Shown here in pieces: positions 41,487-48,906 of a stretch of 53,426 bases of DNA. The stretch is from SM23-32 sp964434535 (GTDB taxonomy: Bacteria; Planctomycetota; Brocadiia; SM23-32), in assembly GCA_964434535.1 (NCBI GenBank), contig CAYSWA010000014.1:1-53426 (forward strand). Direction: 5' to 3'. Position 1 is the stretch's first letter. The number at the start of each line of letters is the position of its first letter. Under the pieces are notes generated by a model. That model was not told where the DNA came from. It was given only the letters and a program-made list of their open reading frames with translations, and did no database searches. The position numbers and the translations under genes were made by a program.

Positions 41487-41513
41487 TTGGGCTCCAGACC
41501 CGAGGACCAAGAC
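41487..41513. repeat. Degenerate GGGTCTCGGGT-type repeat, third copy
   Basis: Contains CCAGACCCGAGGACCAAGAC, similar in reverse complement to the arrays at 16655 and 30911. Shorter and more diverged. Confidence 0.35.
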
Positions 41514-41526
41514 GCCGCTGTCCGAC

Positions 41527-41546
41527 CGCCCAAATGCGCCCAAATG
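41527..41546 (+). repeat. Tandem 10-bp direct repeat
   Basis: CGCCCAAATG occurs twice without a gap, at 41527-41536 and 41537-41546. It is AT-richer than its surroundings. It could be a binding site or a slippage product. Confidence 0.5.
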
Positions 41547-41747
41547 GGACACGCGGCGCCGGCCATCGCGTAGTATGTGGTGCACGCGCCAGGGGCTGTG
41601 AGGGCCCTGCAAGCCTCCCAGAGGCCCCGTTACGAAACGAACCGAAATCCGGGCGACGCGCAGCGCACCCGCGGGCGCCGTGCGCCTCGCGGGACGCGTT
41701 CCGGCTTGCCCTTCGTGGCCCTCGGGCGAAGGAGCGTGGCGTCCGGT

Positions 41748-41848
41748 CTGCTCTGCGTGTCCGCCGAAAACGGGGACAGTCCCCGGCGGGGCCTGCGGCC
41801 CCGGCGGGATACAGTCCCGGGTTCCGGCTCCGGCGCGTCCTCCCGCGC
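41748..41848. repeat. Dispersed intergenic element with GGGGACAGTCCCC palindrome
   Basis: The segment shares CTGCTCTGC..CCGCCGAAA and then GTTCCGGCTCCGGC.GCGTCC with 30835-30885 before guaB. In this copy a block with the 13-base palindrome GGGGACAGTCCCC (41772-41784) and a second ATACAGTCCCG is inserted between the shared halves. With 41466-41547 it fills the 449-base gap before pyrD, which holds no gene that I can recognise. Confidence 0.45.
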
Positions 41849-41851
41849 TGA

Positions 41852-41880
41852 TTGCGCGGGCGCGGCGGTCGGCCTATAAT
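41852..41880 (+). promoter_or_regulatory. Sigma70-type promoter for pyrD-pyrK
   Basis: TTGCGC (41852-41857), 17-base spacer, perfect TATAAT (41875-41880), 34 bases before the pyrD ATG. Confidence 0.65.
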
Positions 41881-41914
41881 GCCGGCTCCGCCACCTGCGC
41901 CCGGGGGCACGTGC

Positions 41915-42862
41915 ATGGCCGACGGCTCGCCCGACATCAGCGCCGAGCTCTGCGGCATCGCGCTGCGCAACCCCACGGTGCTCGCCTCGGGCGTGCTCGG
42001 CATGGCCAGGGACCTGCTCGCCCGCGTCGCCGAGGCCGGAGCCGGCGCCGCCACCATCAAGTCGGTGAGCCCCGAAGCCCGCGAGGGTCACAAGAACCCG
42101 ACCGTCATCGCCTACGAGGCCGGCATGCTCAACGCCGTCGGCTACTCCAACCCCGGCGTCGAGGAGGCCGCGCGGGAGTTCGCCGGCGTCGGCGAGCTGC
42201 CCATTCCCGTCTTCGCCAGCGCGATCGGGCGCGAGGCGGAGGAGTTCGCGGAGGTGGCGGCGCGGCTGATGCCCTGCGGGTTCGCCGCGCTGGAGGTGCC
42301 GCTCTCCTGCCCCCACACGCCGGGCTACGGCGTGCTGGCCGGCCACAGCACCCCCGAGGCGACCGAGCGGATCGCCCGCGCCGTGAGGGAGGCGACCGAC
42401 CGGCCCGTCTTCGTCAAGCTCTCCCCGAGCGTGCCCGGCATCGGCGAGCTGGCGCTGGCGGCGCTTGAGGGCGGGGCGGACGGCATCTCGGCGGTCAACT
42501 CGATGGGCCCGGGCATGGTCATCGACGTGGAGATGCGGGCGCCGGTGCTCGCCTTCGGGGTCGGCGGGGTGAGCGGCCCGGCGCTGCGGCCGGTCGCCGT
42601 GCGCTGCGTCTACGACGTAGCCTCTGCGTTCAGGAGGGCCGGGCGCGAGGCGCCGATCATCGGCATCGGCGGCGTCGCCTCGGGCCGCGACGCCCTGGAG
42701 ATGATCATGGCCGGGGCGAGCGCCGTCGGCGTCGGCACGGCCGTCTACGGGCGCGGGGTTGAGGTCTTCGGCCGGATCCGGGACGAGCTCTCGGCGCTCT
42801 GCGCGCGGCTCGGCATCGAGCGCCTGGCCGACGTGCGCGGCGCAGCGCTGAAGGAGGGGTGA
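41915..42862 (+). CDS. pyrD: Dihydroorotate dehydrogenase catalytic subunit (class 1B)
   Basis: 315 residues. It oxidises dihydroorotate to orotate in pyrimidine synthesis with FMN in a TIM barrel. Signatures are LRNPTVLASGVLG at the start, the loop with the catalytic Cys132 in LSCPHTPGYG (class 1 uses Cys as base), VFVKLSPSV, the FGVGGVSGPALRP segment, and GIGGVASGRDALEMIMAGAS for FMN phosphate. The Cys base and the adjacent pyrK identify the NAD-dependent class 1B heterotetramer. ATG 41915 follows GGGGG; the frame upstream begins inside the promoter. pyrK starts 2 bases after its stop. Confidence 0.94.
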   Translation: MADGSPDISAELCGIALRNPTVLASGVLGMARDLLARVAEAGAGAATIKSVSPEAREGHKNPTVIAYEAGMLNAVGYSNPGVEEAAREFAGVGELPIPVFASAIGREAEEFAEVAARLMPCGFAALEVPLSCPHTPGYGVLAGHSTPEATERIARAVREATDRPVFVKLSPSVPGIGELALAALEGGADGISAVNSMGPGMVIDVEMRAPVLAFGVGGVSGPALRPVAVRCVYDVASAFRRAGREAPIIGIGGVASGRDALEMIMAGASAVGVGTAVYGRGVEVFGRIRDELSALCARLGIERLADVRGAALKEG

Positions 42863-42864
42863 GG

Positions 42865-43740
42865 ATGGCGGAGCCCACGGAAGCCATGCGCGCGTCGCTG
42901 CCGGTCGCGTTGAGCGTCGAGCAGGTGCGGCGCGAGAACGCGGCGATGGTCACGCTCTACTGCGGCGTGCCCGAGGCGCCCGACGCGGCGGAGCGCGGGC
43001 TCGACCTCGCCGCGTTCGTGCCGGGGCGGTTCTTCATGCTCTGGCTGCCCCGGCTCGGCGAGAAGCCTTACGCGGTGAGCTGCCTCGACGAGCGTCGCAT
43101 CGGCATCACGGCCCAGGCGCGGGGGCCGTTCTCGACGGCGCTCTGCGCGCTGGAGCCGGGGGCGCGGCTCGGCCTGCGGGGGCCGTTCGGGCGGGGCTTC
43201 TGGGACCTGGATCGCTACGCCGGCTCCGACCGCGTGGCGCTGATCGGCGGGGGCTGCGGCATGGCCGTCCTCGGCCCGCTGAGGCGGGCGCTGCCGCGCG
43301 CGGTGGTGGTCCAGGGGGCGCGCACCGGCGACGCGCTACTCTTCACCGACGAGGCGCCCGACCAGGTGATCTTCACCGACGACGGCTCGGCCGGCCGGAA
43401 GGGCTTCCCCACCGAGTGGCTGGAGGAGCAGGCGGCGGCCGGCGCGCTGGAGGCGGTCTACACCTGCGGGCCGGAGGTGATGATGGCCGGCGTGGCATGG
43501 ACGTGCCTGAGGGAGGGGATCGCCTGCCAGGCATCGATCGAGCGGTACATGAAGTGCGGGATCGGCGTCTGCGGGCAGTGCGAGTGCGACGGGCGGCTGG
43601 CCTGCAAGGACGGGCCGACCTTCAGCGCGGAGGAGCTGGCGCGGATGCCGAGCTTCGGCCACGTGCGGCGCGACGCGGCCGGCCGCCGCATCGACGTCGC
43701 CGAGGCCGCCCGCTGTCCGTCCGCCCCGCGGCTGCCCTGA
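42865..43740 (+). CDS. pyrK: Dihydroorotate dehydrogenase electron-transfer subunit
   Basis: 291 residues. It passes electrons from the PyrD FMN through [2Fe-2S] and FAD to NAD. Visible are the FAD-binding strand GEKPYAVSCLDERR, the NAD-binding part (ALIGGGCGMAVLGPL, YTCGPEVMM), and the cluster ligands C231-x4-C236-x2-C239 and C247. The gap before the fourth Cys is 7 residues, shorter than in characterised PyrK, and the MKCGIGVCGQC form resembles related sulfite-reductase and hydrogenase subunits. The pyrD neighbour decides the call. ATG 42865 follows AAGGAGGGG at good spacing. Confidence 0.88.
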   Translation: MAEPTEAMRASLPVALSVEQVRRENAAMVTLYCGVPEAPDAAERGLDLAAFVPGRFFMLWLPRLGEKPYAVSCLDERRIGITAQARGPFSTALCALEPGARLGLRGPFGRGFWDLDRYAGSDRVALIGGGCGMAVLGPLRRALPRAVVVQGARTGDALLFTDEAPDQVIFTDDGSAGRKGFPTEWLEEQAAAGALEAVYTCGPEVMMAGVAWTCLREGIACQASIERYMKCGIGVCGQCECDGRLACKDGPTFSAEELARMPSFGHVRRDAAGRRIDVAEAARCPSAPRLP

Positions 43741-43756
43741 TCCCCACGCGGTGCCC

Positions 43757-44419
43757 CTACTTGCCCTCGGGCCTCAGCCTGCGCCGCGCCTCCTCGGTGG
43801 CGGCGAAGATCGCCTCGCGCAAGGCCGGGCAGAAGGCTTCGGCGTCGGCGAACTGCGCCGCGTCGAGCGGTTCGCCGATGGCGATGCAGATCCGCGCCCA
43901 CGGCTTGGGGATGACGAACGCGTCCCAGCTCGAGGCCGTCCAGGCGCGGTCGACGGCCACCCCGATGGGGTAGACCGGCAGCCCGGTGCGGCGCGCCAGC
44001 AGGTAGGTGCCCGGCTGCACGCTGAAGCGGGGGCCGCGCGGGCCGTCGGGCGTGACGGCGAGCGTCAGGCCCTGCTCGGCCTCCTCCAGCATGCCGCGCA
44101 GGACCCTGAGGCTGCCGCGCGTGGTCGAGCCGCGCACGGCGCGCAGGCCGAACCGGCCCATCACGCGGGCCACGTATTCCCCGTCCTGGTGCTCGCTGAC
44201 GGGGACGCAGACGGGCGTTCCGCGGAATCGGGCCAGCATGCTGAGCAACTGGCGGTGCCAGAAGGCGACGACGGCCGAGGTCCGGCCCGCGCGCACCGCG
44301 GGCTCGAGCCTCCGTGGGTCGATGACGCGGACGCGCCAGGTGGCGTAGGCGCAGCGGACGACGCCCGCCCCCAGCAGGCCGACCAGCCATGAGCGCAAGC
44401 GGCTCGTACGATCCGGCAT
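43757..44419 (-). CDS. DUF374-type lysophospholipid acyltransferase family protein
   Basis: 220 residues, N-terminally hydrophobic (LVGLLGAGVVRCAYATW) and so membrane-associated. It matches DUF374-type acyltransferase-like proteins, found in Gram-negative envelope-lipid loci: VVAFWHRQLLSMLARF, VPVSEHQDGEYVARVM, VRGSTTRGSLRVL, and VTPDGPRGPRFSVQPG. The H-x2-D of EHQDG would be the catalytic pair. Acyl donor and acceptor cannot be deduced. ATG 44419 has GGAGGT four bases upstream. It lies 34 bases after the TSUP gene and may share its promoter. Confidence 0.82.
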   Translation of the reverse strand: MPDRTSRLRSWLVGLLGAGVVRCAYATWRVRVIDPRRLEPAVRAGRTSAVVAFWHRQLLSMLARFRGTPVCVPVSEHQDGEYVARVMGRFGLRAVRGSTTRGSLRVLRGMLEEAEQGLTLAVTPDGPRGPRFSVQPGTYLLARRTGLPVYPIGVAVDRAWTASSWDAFVIPKPWARICIAIGEPLDAAQFADAEAFCPALREAIFAATEEARRRLRPEGK

Positions 44420-44453
44420 GGAGACCTCCGGCGCGCGTCGGCCGATCGTCGGG

Positions 44454-44882
44454 TCAGGGCATGTCGATCGGGGCCTCGGCCTCCGGCGCCTTTGGAGGCG
44501 GCGGGGTCTTCGGGCTGAGCCACGGCGCGGCGACCAGCCGCGCGCCGATCAGCAGCATCAGCAGCCCGAAGATGACCTTCAGATGGACGCTGCTGATGTG
44601 CACCTTCACGACGGTGCCGAGATGCGCCCCCACCAGGCCGGCCGGCACGGCCACGGCGAGGATGACCCAACTTACGTGATAGCCCCTGTGCAGCCCGAGC
44701 AGGGCGCCGGCGAGGGCGACGGACACGATGTAGACGAGCGACGTGACGGTGGCGGACTTGATGGGCACCGCCATCAGGACGATCAGGGCCGGCACCATGA
44801 TCACGCCGCCACCGATGCCGAGCAGGGCACTGGCGAGGCCGGCGGCGAGCCCGATCAGGGCATAGGCTGCGTAGTGGCTCAT
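44454..44882 (-). CDS. Half-length TSUP (TauE/SafE) family permease
   Basis: 142 residues with four transmembrane helices, corresponding to one of the two homologous halves of ordinary TSUP proteins (about 250 residues). The family motif is at the start: GLAAGLASALLGIGGGVIMV. A short proline-rich cytoplasmic tail (SPKTPPPPKAPEAEAP) follows. TSUP members export sulfite, sulfoacetate or related organic anions; here the substrate is unknown. A homodimer would restore the usual two-repeat structure. ATG 44882 follows GGGAGC at six bases, and a strong divergent promoter lies upstream. Confidence 0.85.
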   Translation of the reverse strand: MSHYAAYALIGLAAGLASALLGIGGGVIMVPALIVLMAVPIKSATVTSLVYIVSVALAGALLGLHRGYHVSWVILAVAVPAGLVGAHLGTVVKVHISSVHLKVIFGLLMLLIGARLVAAPWLSPKTPPPPKAPEAEAPIDMP

Positions 44883-44945
44883 CTGGATGCTCCCGTAGGC
44901 AGGGAGCGCGGCGCCGCAGGCAACGGCCCGCGCACATTGCAGCGT

Positions 44946-44974
44946 AGGATACATGGCGGCGGGGGGCGTGTCAA
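44946..44974 (-). promoter_or_regulatory. Strong sigma70-type promoter for the TSUP gene
   Basis: Minus strand: consensus TTGACA (44974-44969), 17-base spacer, TATCCT (44951-44946). It is divergent from the aroDE promoter; the two -35 boxes are 17 bases apart. Confidence 0.6.
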
Positions 44975-44991
44975 TTCGGCCGGTGTCGGCT

Positions 44992-45020
44992 GTGACACGG
45001 CCGGTCAGCGCCGCTATAAT
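44992..45020 (+). promoter_or_regulatory. Sigma70-type promoter for aroDE
   Basis: GTGACA (44992-44997), 17-base spacer, perfect TATAAT (45015-45020), 34 bases before the GTG start. Confidence 0.65.
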
Positions 45021-45054
45021 CGCGGCGAAGCCCACCACCGAGCTGGGGAAGCCC

Positions 45055-46545
45055 GTGAGCCGGATCTGCGTCCCACTGACCGAGACCGACACCGGCGCCG
45101 CGCTCGCCGCGATGCGCTCGCTGCCGCCCGAGGCCGAGCTGGTCGAGCTGCGACTGGACCTGATGGCCTCGTTCGACCTTGAGCGGCTCCTCGCCGGGCG
45201 GGACAGGCCGGTCATCGTCACCAACCGGCCGGTGCGCGAGGGGGGCGCCTGCGAGGGGCCGGAGCAGGAGCGGCTCGCCGCCCTGCGCCGCGCGGCGGAG
45301 CTGGGGGCCGAATACGTGGACGTCGAGCTCGACGCCGCCGGCGCTCTGGGCGAGATTGCGGCCGGGACGCGGCGTATCGTCTCGCATCACGACTGCGCGG
45401 GCACGCCGGAGGACCTGGACGGGCTGCTCGACCGCATCCGCGCCGCCGGCGCCGACGTGGCCAAGATCGTGACGACGGCGTGGGACATCGCGGACGTGAC
45501 GCCGGTGCTCGACCTGCTCCGGCGCCGGGCGGCGGAGGGCCCGCTGATCGCGCTGAGCATGGGCGAAGAGGGGCTGGTCAGCCGCGTGCTCTGCGCGAAG
45601 CTCGGCGCGTTCCTGACCTTCGCCAGCGCGGGGGAGGGGAGGGAATCGGCGCCGGGCCAGGTGCCCCTGGAGCAGATGCTCGGCATGTACCGCCTCCCGC
45701 AGATCGGGGCGGGCACGGAGGTCTACGGCGTCGTCGCCGACCCCGTGGCCCACAGCATGAGCCCGGCCATCCATAATGCGTCCTTCGCCGAGCGGGGGAT
45801 GGACGCCGTCTACCTGCCCTTCAAGGTCACCGATCCGGCGGGGTTCCTCGACGCCTTCACCCCGTATGATCTGCGCGGGCTGAGCGTGACGATCCCGCAC
45901 AAGGAGGCGATGTGCGGTCTGATGGACGAGGTGGATGAGCTGAGCGCCCGGATCGGGGCCGTCAACACCGTGGCGCTGCGGGAGGGGCGGCGGGTGGGGT
46001 GCAACACCGACGTGGCGGCGGCGGTCGGCGCCATCGAGCGGGCGGTGGAGAGGGCCGGCGGCCGGCCGCTGGCGGGCCGTCACGTCCTGCTGATCGGCGC
46101 GGGCGGGGCGGCGCGGGCGATCGCCTACGGCCTGCGCGGTCGCGTGGCCCGCCTCACCGTCGCCAACCGCACCGTCGAGCGCGGGCGGCGCCTGGCAGCC
46201 GAGCTCAGAGCCGAGGCGTGCGGGCTGGACGAGATGGAGTCGCTGCGGCCGGACGTGATCGTCAACAGCACATCGGTCGGCATGTGGCCGCGCGTGGACG
46301 CATCGCCCGTGCCCGCCTCGATGCTCGGGCCGGGGGTGGTGGTCTTCGACGCGGTCTACAACCCCGCGCGCACGCGGCTGCTTCGGGAGGCGGAGGAGGC
46401 GGGGGCGCAGAGGGCCTCGGGGCTGGAGTGGTTCGTTGCGCAGGCGGCGGCGCAGTTCGCGTTCTGGACGGGCACGGCCGCCCCGCGCGAGGTGATGGAG
46501 CGCGCCGTGCGCGCCCACCTGGAGGCGAACGCCGAGGGCTGCTAA
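45055..46545 (+). CDS. aroDE: Bifunctional 3-dehydroquinate dehydratase (type I)/shikimate dehydrogenase
   Basis: 496 residues. Residues 1-215 are type I dehydroquinase, a TIM barrel that forms a Schiff base: LVELRLDLMA, the HH of RRIVSHHDCAGTPE (His about 111), and the Lys in VAKIVTTAW (Lys137). Residues 223-496 are shikimate dehydrogenase: VVADPVAHSMSPAIHN, TIPHKEAM, GCNTDVAA, GAGGAARAIAYGL and NSTSVGM. The fusion performs steps three and four of the shikimate pathway, as in plants and some PVC bacteria. GTG 45055 is preceded by GGGGA; the frame extends upstream through the promoter. The last four bases overlap the convergent methyltransferase. Confidence 0.94.
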   Translation: MSRICVPLTETDTGAALAAMRSLPPEAELVELRLDLMASFDLERLLAGRDRPVIVTNRPVREGGACEGPEQERLAALRRAAELGAEYVDVELDAAGALGEIAAGTRRIVSHHDCAGTPEDLDGLLDRIRAAGADVAKIVTTAWDIADVTPVLDLLRRRAAEGPLIALSMGEEGLVSRVLCAKLGAFLTFASAGEGRESAPGQVPLEQMLGMYRLPQIGAGTEVYGVVADPVAHSMSPAIHNASFAERGMDAVYLPFKVTDPAGFLDAFTPYDLRGLSVTIPHKEAMCGLMDEVDELSARIGAVNTVALREGRRVGCNTDVAAAVGAIERAVERAGGRPLAGRHVLLIGAGGAARAIAYGLRGRVARLTVANRTVERGRRLAAELRAEACGLDEMESLRPDVIVNSTSVGMWPRVDASPVPASMLGPGVVVFDAVYNPARTRLLREAEEAGAQRASGLEWFVAQAAAQFAFWTGTAAPREVMERAVRAHLEANAEGC

Positions 46546-47417
46546 CGCGCCGCCAGGCCGGCACGCTCGCCCCGCCGTGGAACCGGCGGTTCCGAGGCCG
46601 CGCGGCGCTCGAAGGTCACGTCGGCTTGTTCGGCGAACAGGCTGTCTGCGTCCAGCGTCTCCCGCATGACGGCTTCGAACTCCGGGTTGATCTCGTAGCC
46701 GATCGAGCGCCTCCCTTCGAGCGCCGCCGCCAGCGTGGTGGTGCCGCTGCCGAGGAAGGGGTCGAGCACTGTCTCGCCCCAGAAGCTGTACATCTTGATC
46801 AGGCGGCGCGGAAGCTCGACCGGGAACCGGGCCACGTGCCCCTCCTGCCGCACCGGCGGGATATGCCACATGCCGCGGAACCAGGCGCTGCGTTGCTGCC
46901 TGGTGAGCTTGCTGCGGGCGCGCTGCTCGCGGCTCGGGCGGGGCCACTCGCCGCGCTTGCGCAGCAGGAGGATGTACTCGTGCTCATAGGTGATATGCCC
47001 ATCCTTGGGGTGGTAGACCGAGCCCATCCAGTTTCCGCCGCCGGTGGTGTTGGTGGTGGAGGTCTTGCGCCAGATGATGTTGCCCATGAAGTCGAACCCG
47101 GTGTCGCGCGCGGCGCGGATCAGGTCGGCGGGGATGGGCTGGACGCGGTAGCGCTCGTGCTCGGCGGCCCTGAGGTACTGATCGCCGATGTTGACGGCGG
47201 CCCGGCAGCCGGGGTGCAGCACGCGGTGGCATTCGGCCATCACGCGGCCCAGGTCGGCGAGGTAGTCCTGGTAGCTCTGGTCGTAGCCGATCTGGCCGGG
47301 GTGCGCGTAGTCCTTGATGCACCAGTACGGCGGGGAGGTGACGACCAGATGGACGCTGCGGTCATCGAGTTCGTCCATGGAGCGGCTGTCGGCGAAGATG
47401 ACTCGGTGCGAGGGCAT
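46542..47417 (-). CDS. Beta-class DNA methyltransferase, probably N4-cytosine
   Basis: 291 residues. Catalytic motif IV, TSPPYW (about 26-31), precedes the SAM-binding motif FLGSGTTTLAA (about 220), the order of beta-class amino-methyltransferases. SPPY rather than DPPY favours N4-cytosine over N6-adenine. Between them lies the target-recognition region (NIIWRKTSTTNTTGGGNW, then the Arg-rich SREQRARSKLTRQQR). No restriction endonuclease or specificity subunit is adjacent, so it appears to be an orphan enzyme. ATG 47417 follows AGGAGGT at seven bases. It lies 61 bases after the phosphoesterase gene. Confidence 0.9.
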   Translation of the reverse strand: MPSHRVIFADSRSMDELDDRSVHLVVTSPPYWCIKDYAHPGQIGYDQSYQDYLADLGRVMAECHRVLHPGCRAAVNIGDQYLRAAEHERYRVQPIPADLIRAARDTGFDFMGNIIWRKTSTTNTTGGGNWMGSVYHPKDGHITYEHEYILLLRKRGEWPRPSREQRARSKLTRQQRSAWFRGMWHIPPVRQEGHVARFPVELPRRLIKMYSFWGETVLDPFLGSGTTTLAAALEGRRSIGYEINPEFEAVMRETLDADSLFAEQADVTFERRAASEPPVPRRGERAGLAAR

Positions 47418-47478
47418 GGCGCCACCTCCTGGCTCGGGGGGCATTCTACGGGAGCGGGGCGCGGCCCGCAAGCCGCCC

Positions 47479-48201
47479 TCAGCGGCCCAGGACGATGCGG
47501 GCGGCGTTGGTGGCGGGCAGGCCGGCGGCGACCATCCGCTCCGAGGCGGCGTGCAGGTCGTAGTCGAGCCGGCGCATGTAGACCCTCCGCTCGTCCGTGT
47601 CGTAGATCACGTAACAGGCTCGGGGGTCCAGGTCGCGCGGCTGTCCCACGCTGCCCACGTTGACGATGACGCGGTTCTGCGGCGGCACGTCCAGCTCGGG
47701 CTGGAGGAAGTAGTCCACCGGATCGGTGTCGACGAACATGACCGGCACGTGGGAGTGGCCGACGAAGCAGATCTCGCCGTCCAGGTGGTCGAAGGCGAGC
47801 TGCACGTCGTAGCGCGTCTGGATGTAGTCGAAGTACTCGGGGGAGAACGGGCTGCTGTGCACGAGGGTGATCCCGTCCACGGCGGCCGTCAGCTCCAGCG
47901 ACCGGATGTAGTCGAGCTCGTCCGAGCTCAGGTTGCGCCGGGTCCACTCGATGGAGTCACGCGCGTCGGCGTTGAAGTAATCGACGCTGATCTTGTCGAC
48001 GGCGGCCCAGTCGTGGTTGCCGGCCACCACGAGGGCGTCCCGCTCGCGCATGCGCTCGATCACCTCGCTGGGATCCGCCCCGTAGCCGACCAGGTCCCCG
48101 ACGCAGAGCAGGCGCTCGGCGCCCTGCTCCTCTGCGTCGGCCAGCACGCAGAGCAGGGCCTCCAGGTTGCCGTGGATGTCGCCGAAGACGCCGTAACGCA
48201 C
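47479..48201 (-). CDS. Calcineurin-like metallophosphoesterase
   Basis: 240 residues. All dinuclear-metal motifs are in order: GDIHGN (7-12), GDLVGYGADP, GNHDW, LVHSSP and GHSHVPV. These match predicted phosphodiesterases of the YfcE/Aq_1956 type; the natural substrate is unknown. A longer frame begins at 48282, and ATG 48237 overlaps the -10 box. I therefore chose the GTG at 48201 (VRYGVFGDIHGN), which fits the family start and has a purine-rich site (GGAGAGGG) upstream. Confidence 0.87.
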   Translation of the reverse strand: MRYGVFGDIHGNLEALLCVLADAEEQGAERLLCVGDLVGYGADPSEVIERMRERDALVVAGNHDWAAVDKISVDYFNADARDSIEWTRRNLSSDELDYIRSLELTAAVDGITLVHSSPFSPEYFDYIQTRYDVQLAFDHLDGEICFVGHSHVPVMFVDTDPVDYFLQPELDVPPQNRVIVNVGSVGQPRDLDPRACYVIYDTDERRVYMRRLDYDLHAASERMVAAGLPATNAARIVLGR

Positions 48202-48235
48202 GGCCCTCTCCCGGGCGAGTGTCGGAAAGCTCCCC

Positions 48236-48264
48236 ATTGTAGCCCCGGCATGCCGGAGCGGCAA
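48236..48264 (-). promoter_or_regulatory. Sigma70-type promoter for the phosphoesterase
   Basis: Minus strand: TTGCCG (48264-48259), 17-base spacer, TACAAT (48241-48236). The promoter rules out the in-frame ATG at 48237 as start. Confidence 0.5.
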
Positions 48265-48289
48265 GCAAAAGCGCCCCGCCATGAAGCGG

Positions 48290-48892
48290 CTACCGGCGGG
48301 CGAGCCAGACCCGCAGCTTCTCCCGCAGCTCGCGCAGGGCCTGGCCGCGGTGGCTGACGGCGTTCTTCCGCTCGGGGGGCATCTGGGCGAAGGTCAGGCC
48401 GGCCGGCTCGTAGAGGAAGACCGGGTCGTAGCCGAAGCCGCCCTCGCCGCGCATCTCGCCCGCAATCAGGCCGTCGCAGCGGCCCTCGGCGGTCAGCACG
48501 ATCCGCCCGTCGGGGTCGGCGACGGCCATGCAGCAGCGGAAATGCGCGGTGCGTTCGTGCCGGGGCACGCCCGCCAGCTCGCCGAGCAGCTTGCGGCAGA
48601 AGTCCTCCGAAGTCGGGTCGGGTCCCGCGTAGCGGGCGCTGCGCACGCCGGGGCGGCCGCCGAGCGCATCCACGAAGAGCCCGGAGTCGTCGGCGGCCGC
48701 GTGGAGCCCCGCCGCCCGCGCCGTCTCGGACGCCTTCTTCGCGGCATTCGCTTCGAGGCTCTCGGCGTCCTCGGCGACCGGCGGCAGGTCGGGGGCGTCA
48801 CGCAAGGTGAGCAGCTCGACGGGCAGGTCTTCCAGCAGCGCGGCCAGTTCCCGGCGTTTGCCGGCGTTGGTGGTGGCGAGCAGCAGTTTCAT
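48290..48892 (-). CDS. rdgB: XTP/dITP pyrophosphatase (RdgB/HAM1)
   Basis: 200 residues, complete. It removes non-canonical purine nucleotides such as dITP and XTP from the pool. Family motifs: TTNAGKRREL at the nucleotide site, the catalytic ADDSGL, GVRSARYAG, EGGFGYDPVF, and the final SHRGQAL. The ATG at 48892 begins MKLLLATTNAGK, the usual family start. It follows lon by 14 bases, so the two are probably co-transcribed. Confidence 0.95.
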   Translation of the reverse strand: MKLLLATTNAGKRRELAALLEDLPVELLTLRDAPDLPPVAEDAESLEANAAKKASETARAAGLHAAADDSGLFVDALGGRPGVRSARYAGPDPTSEDFCRKLLGELAGVPRHERTAHFRCCMAVADPDGRIVLTAEGRCDGLIAGEMRGEGGFGYDPVFLYEPAGLTFAQMPPERKNAVSHRGQALRELREKLRVWLARR

Positions 48893-48906
48893 GCGCGGGC
48901 CTCGCC

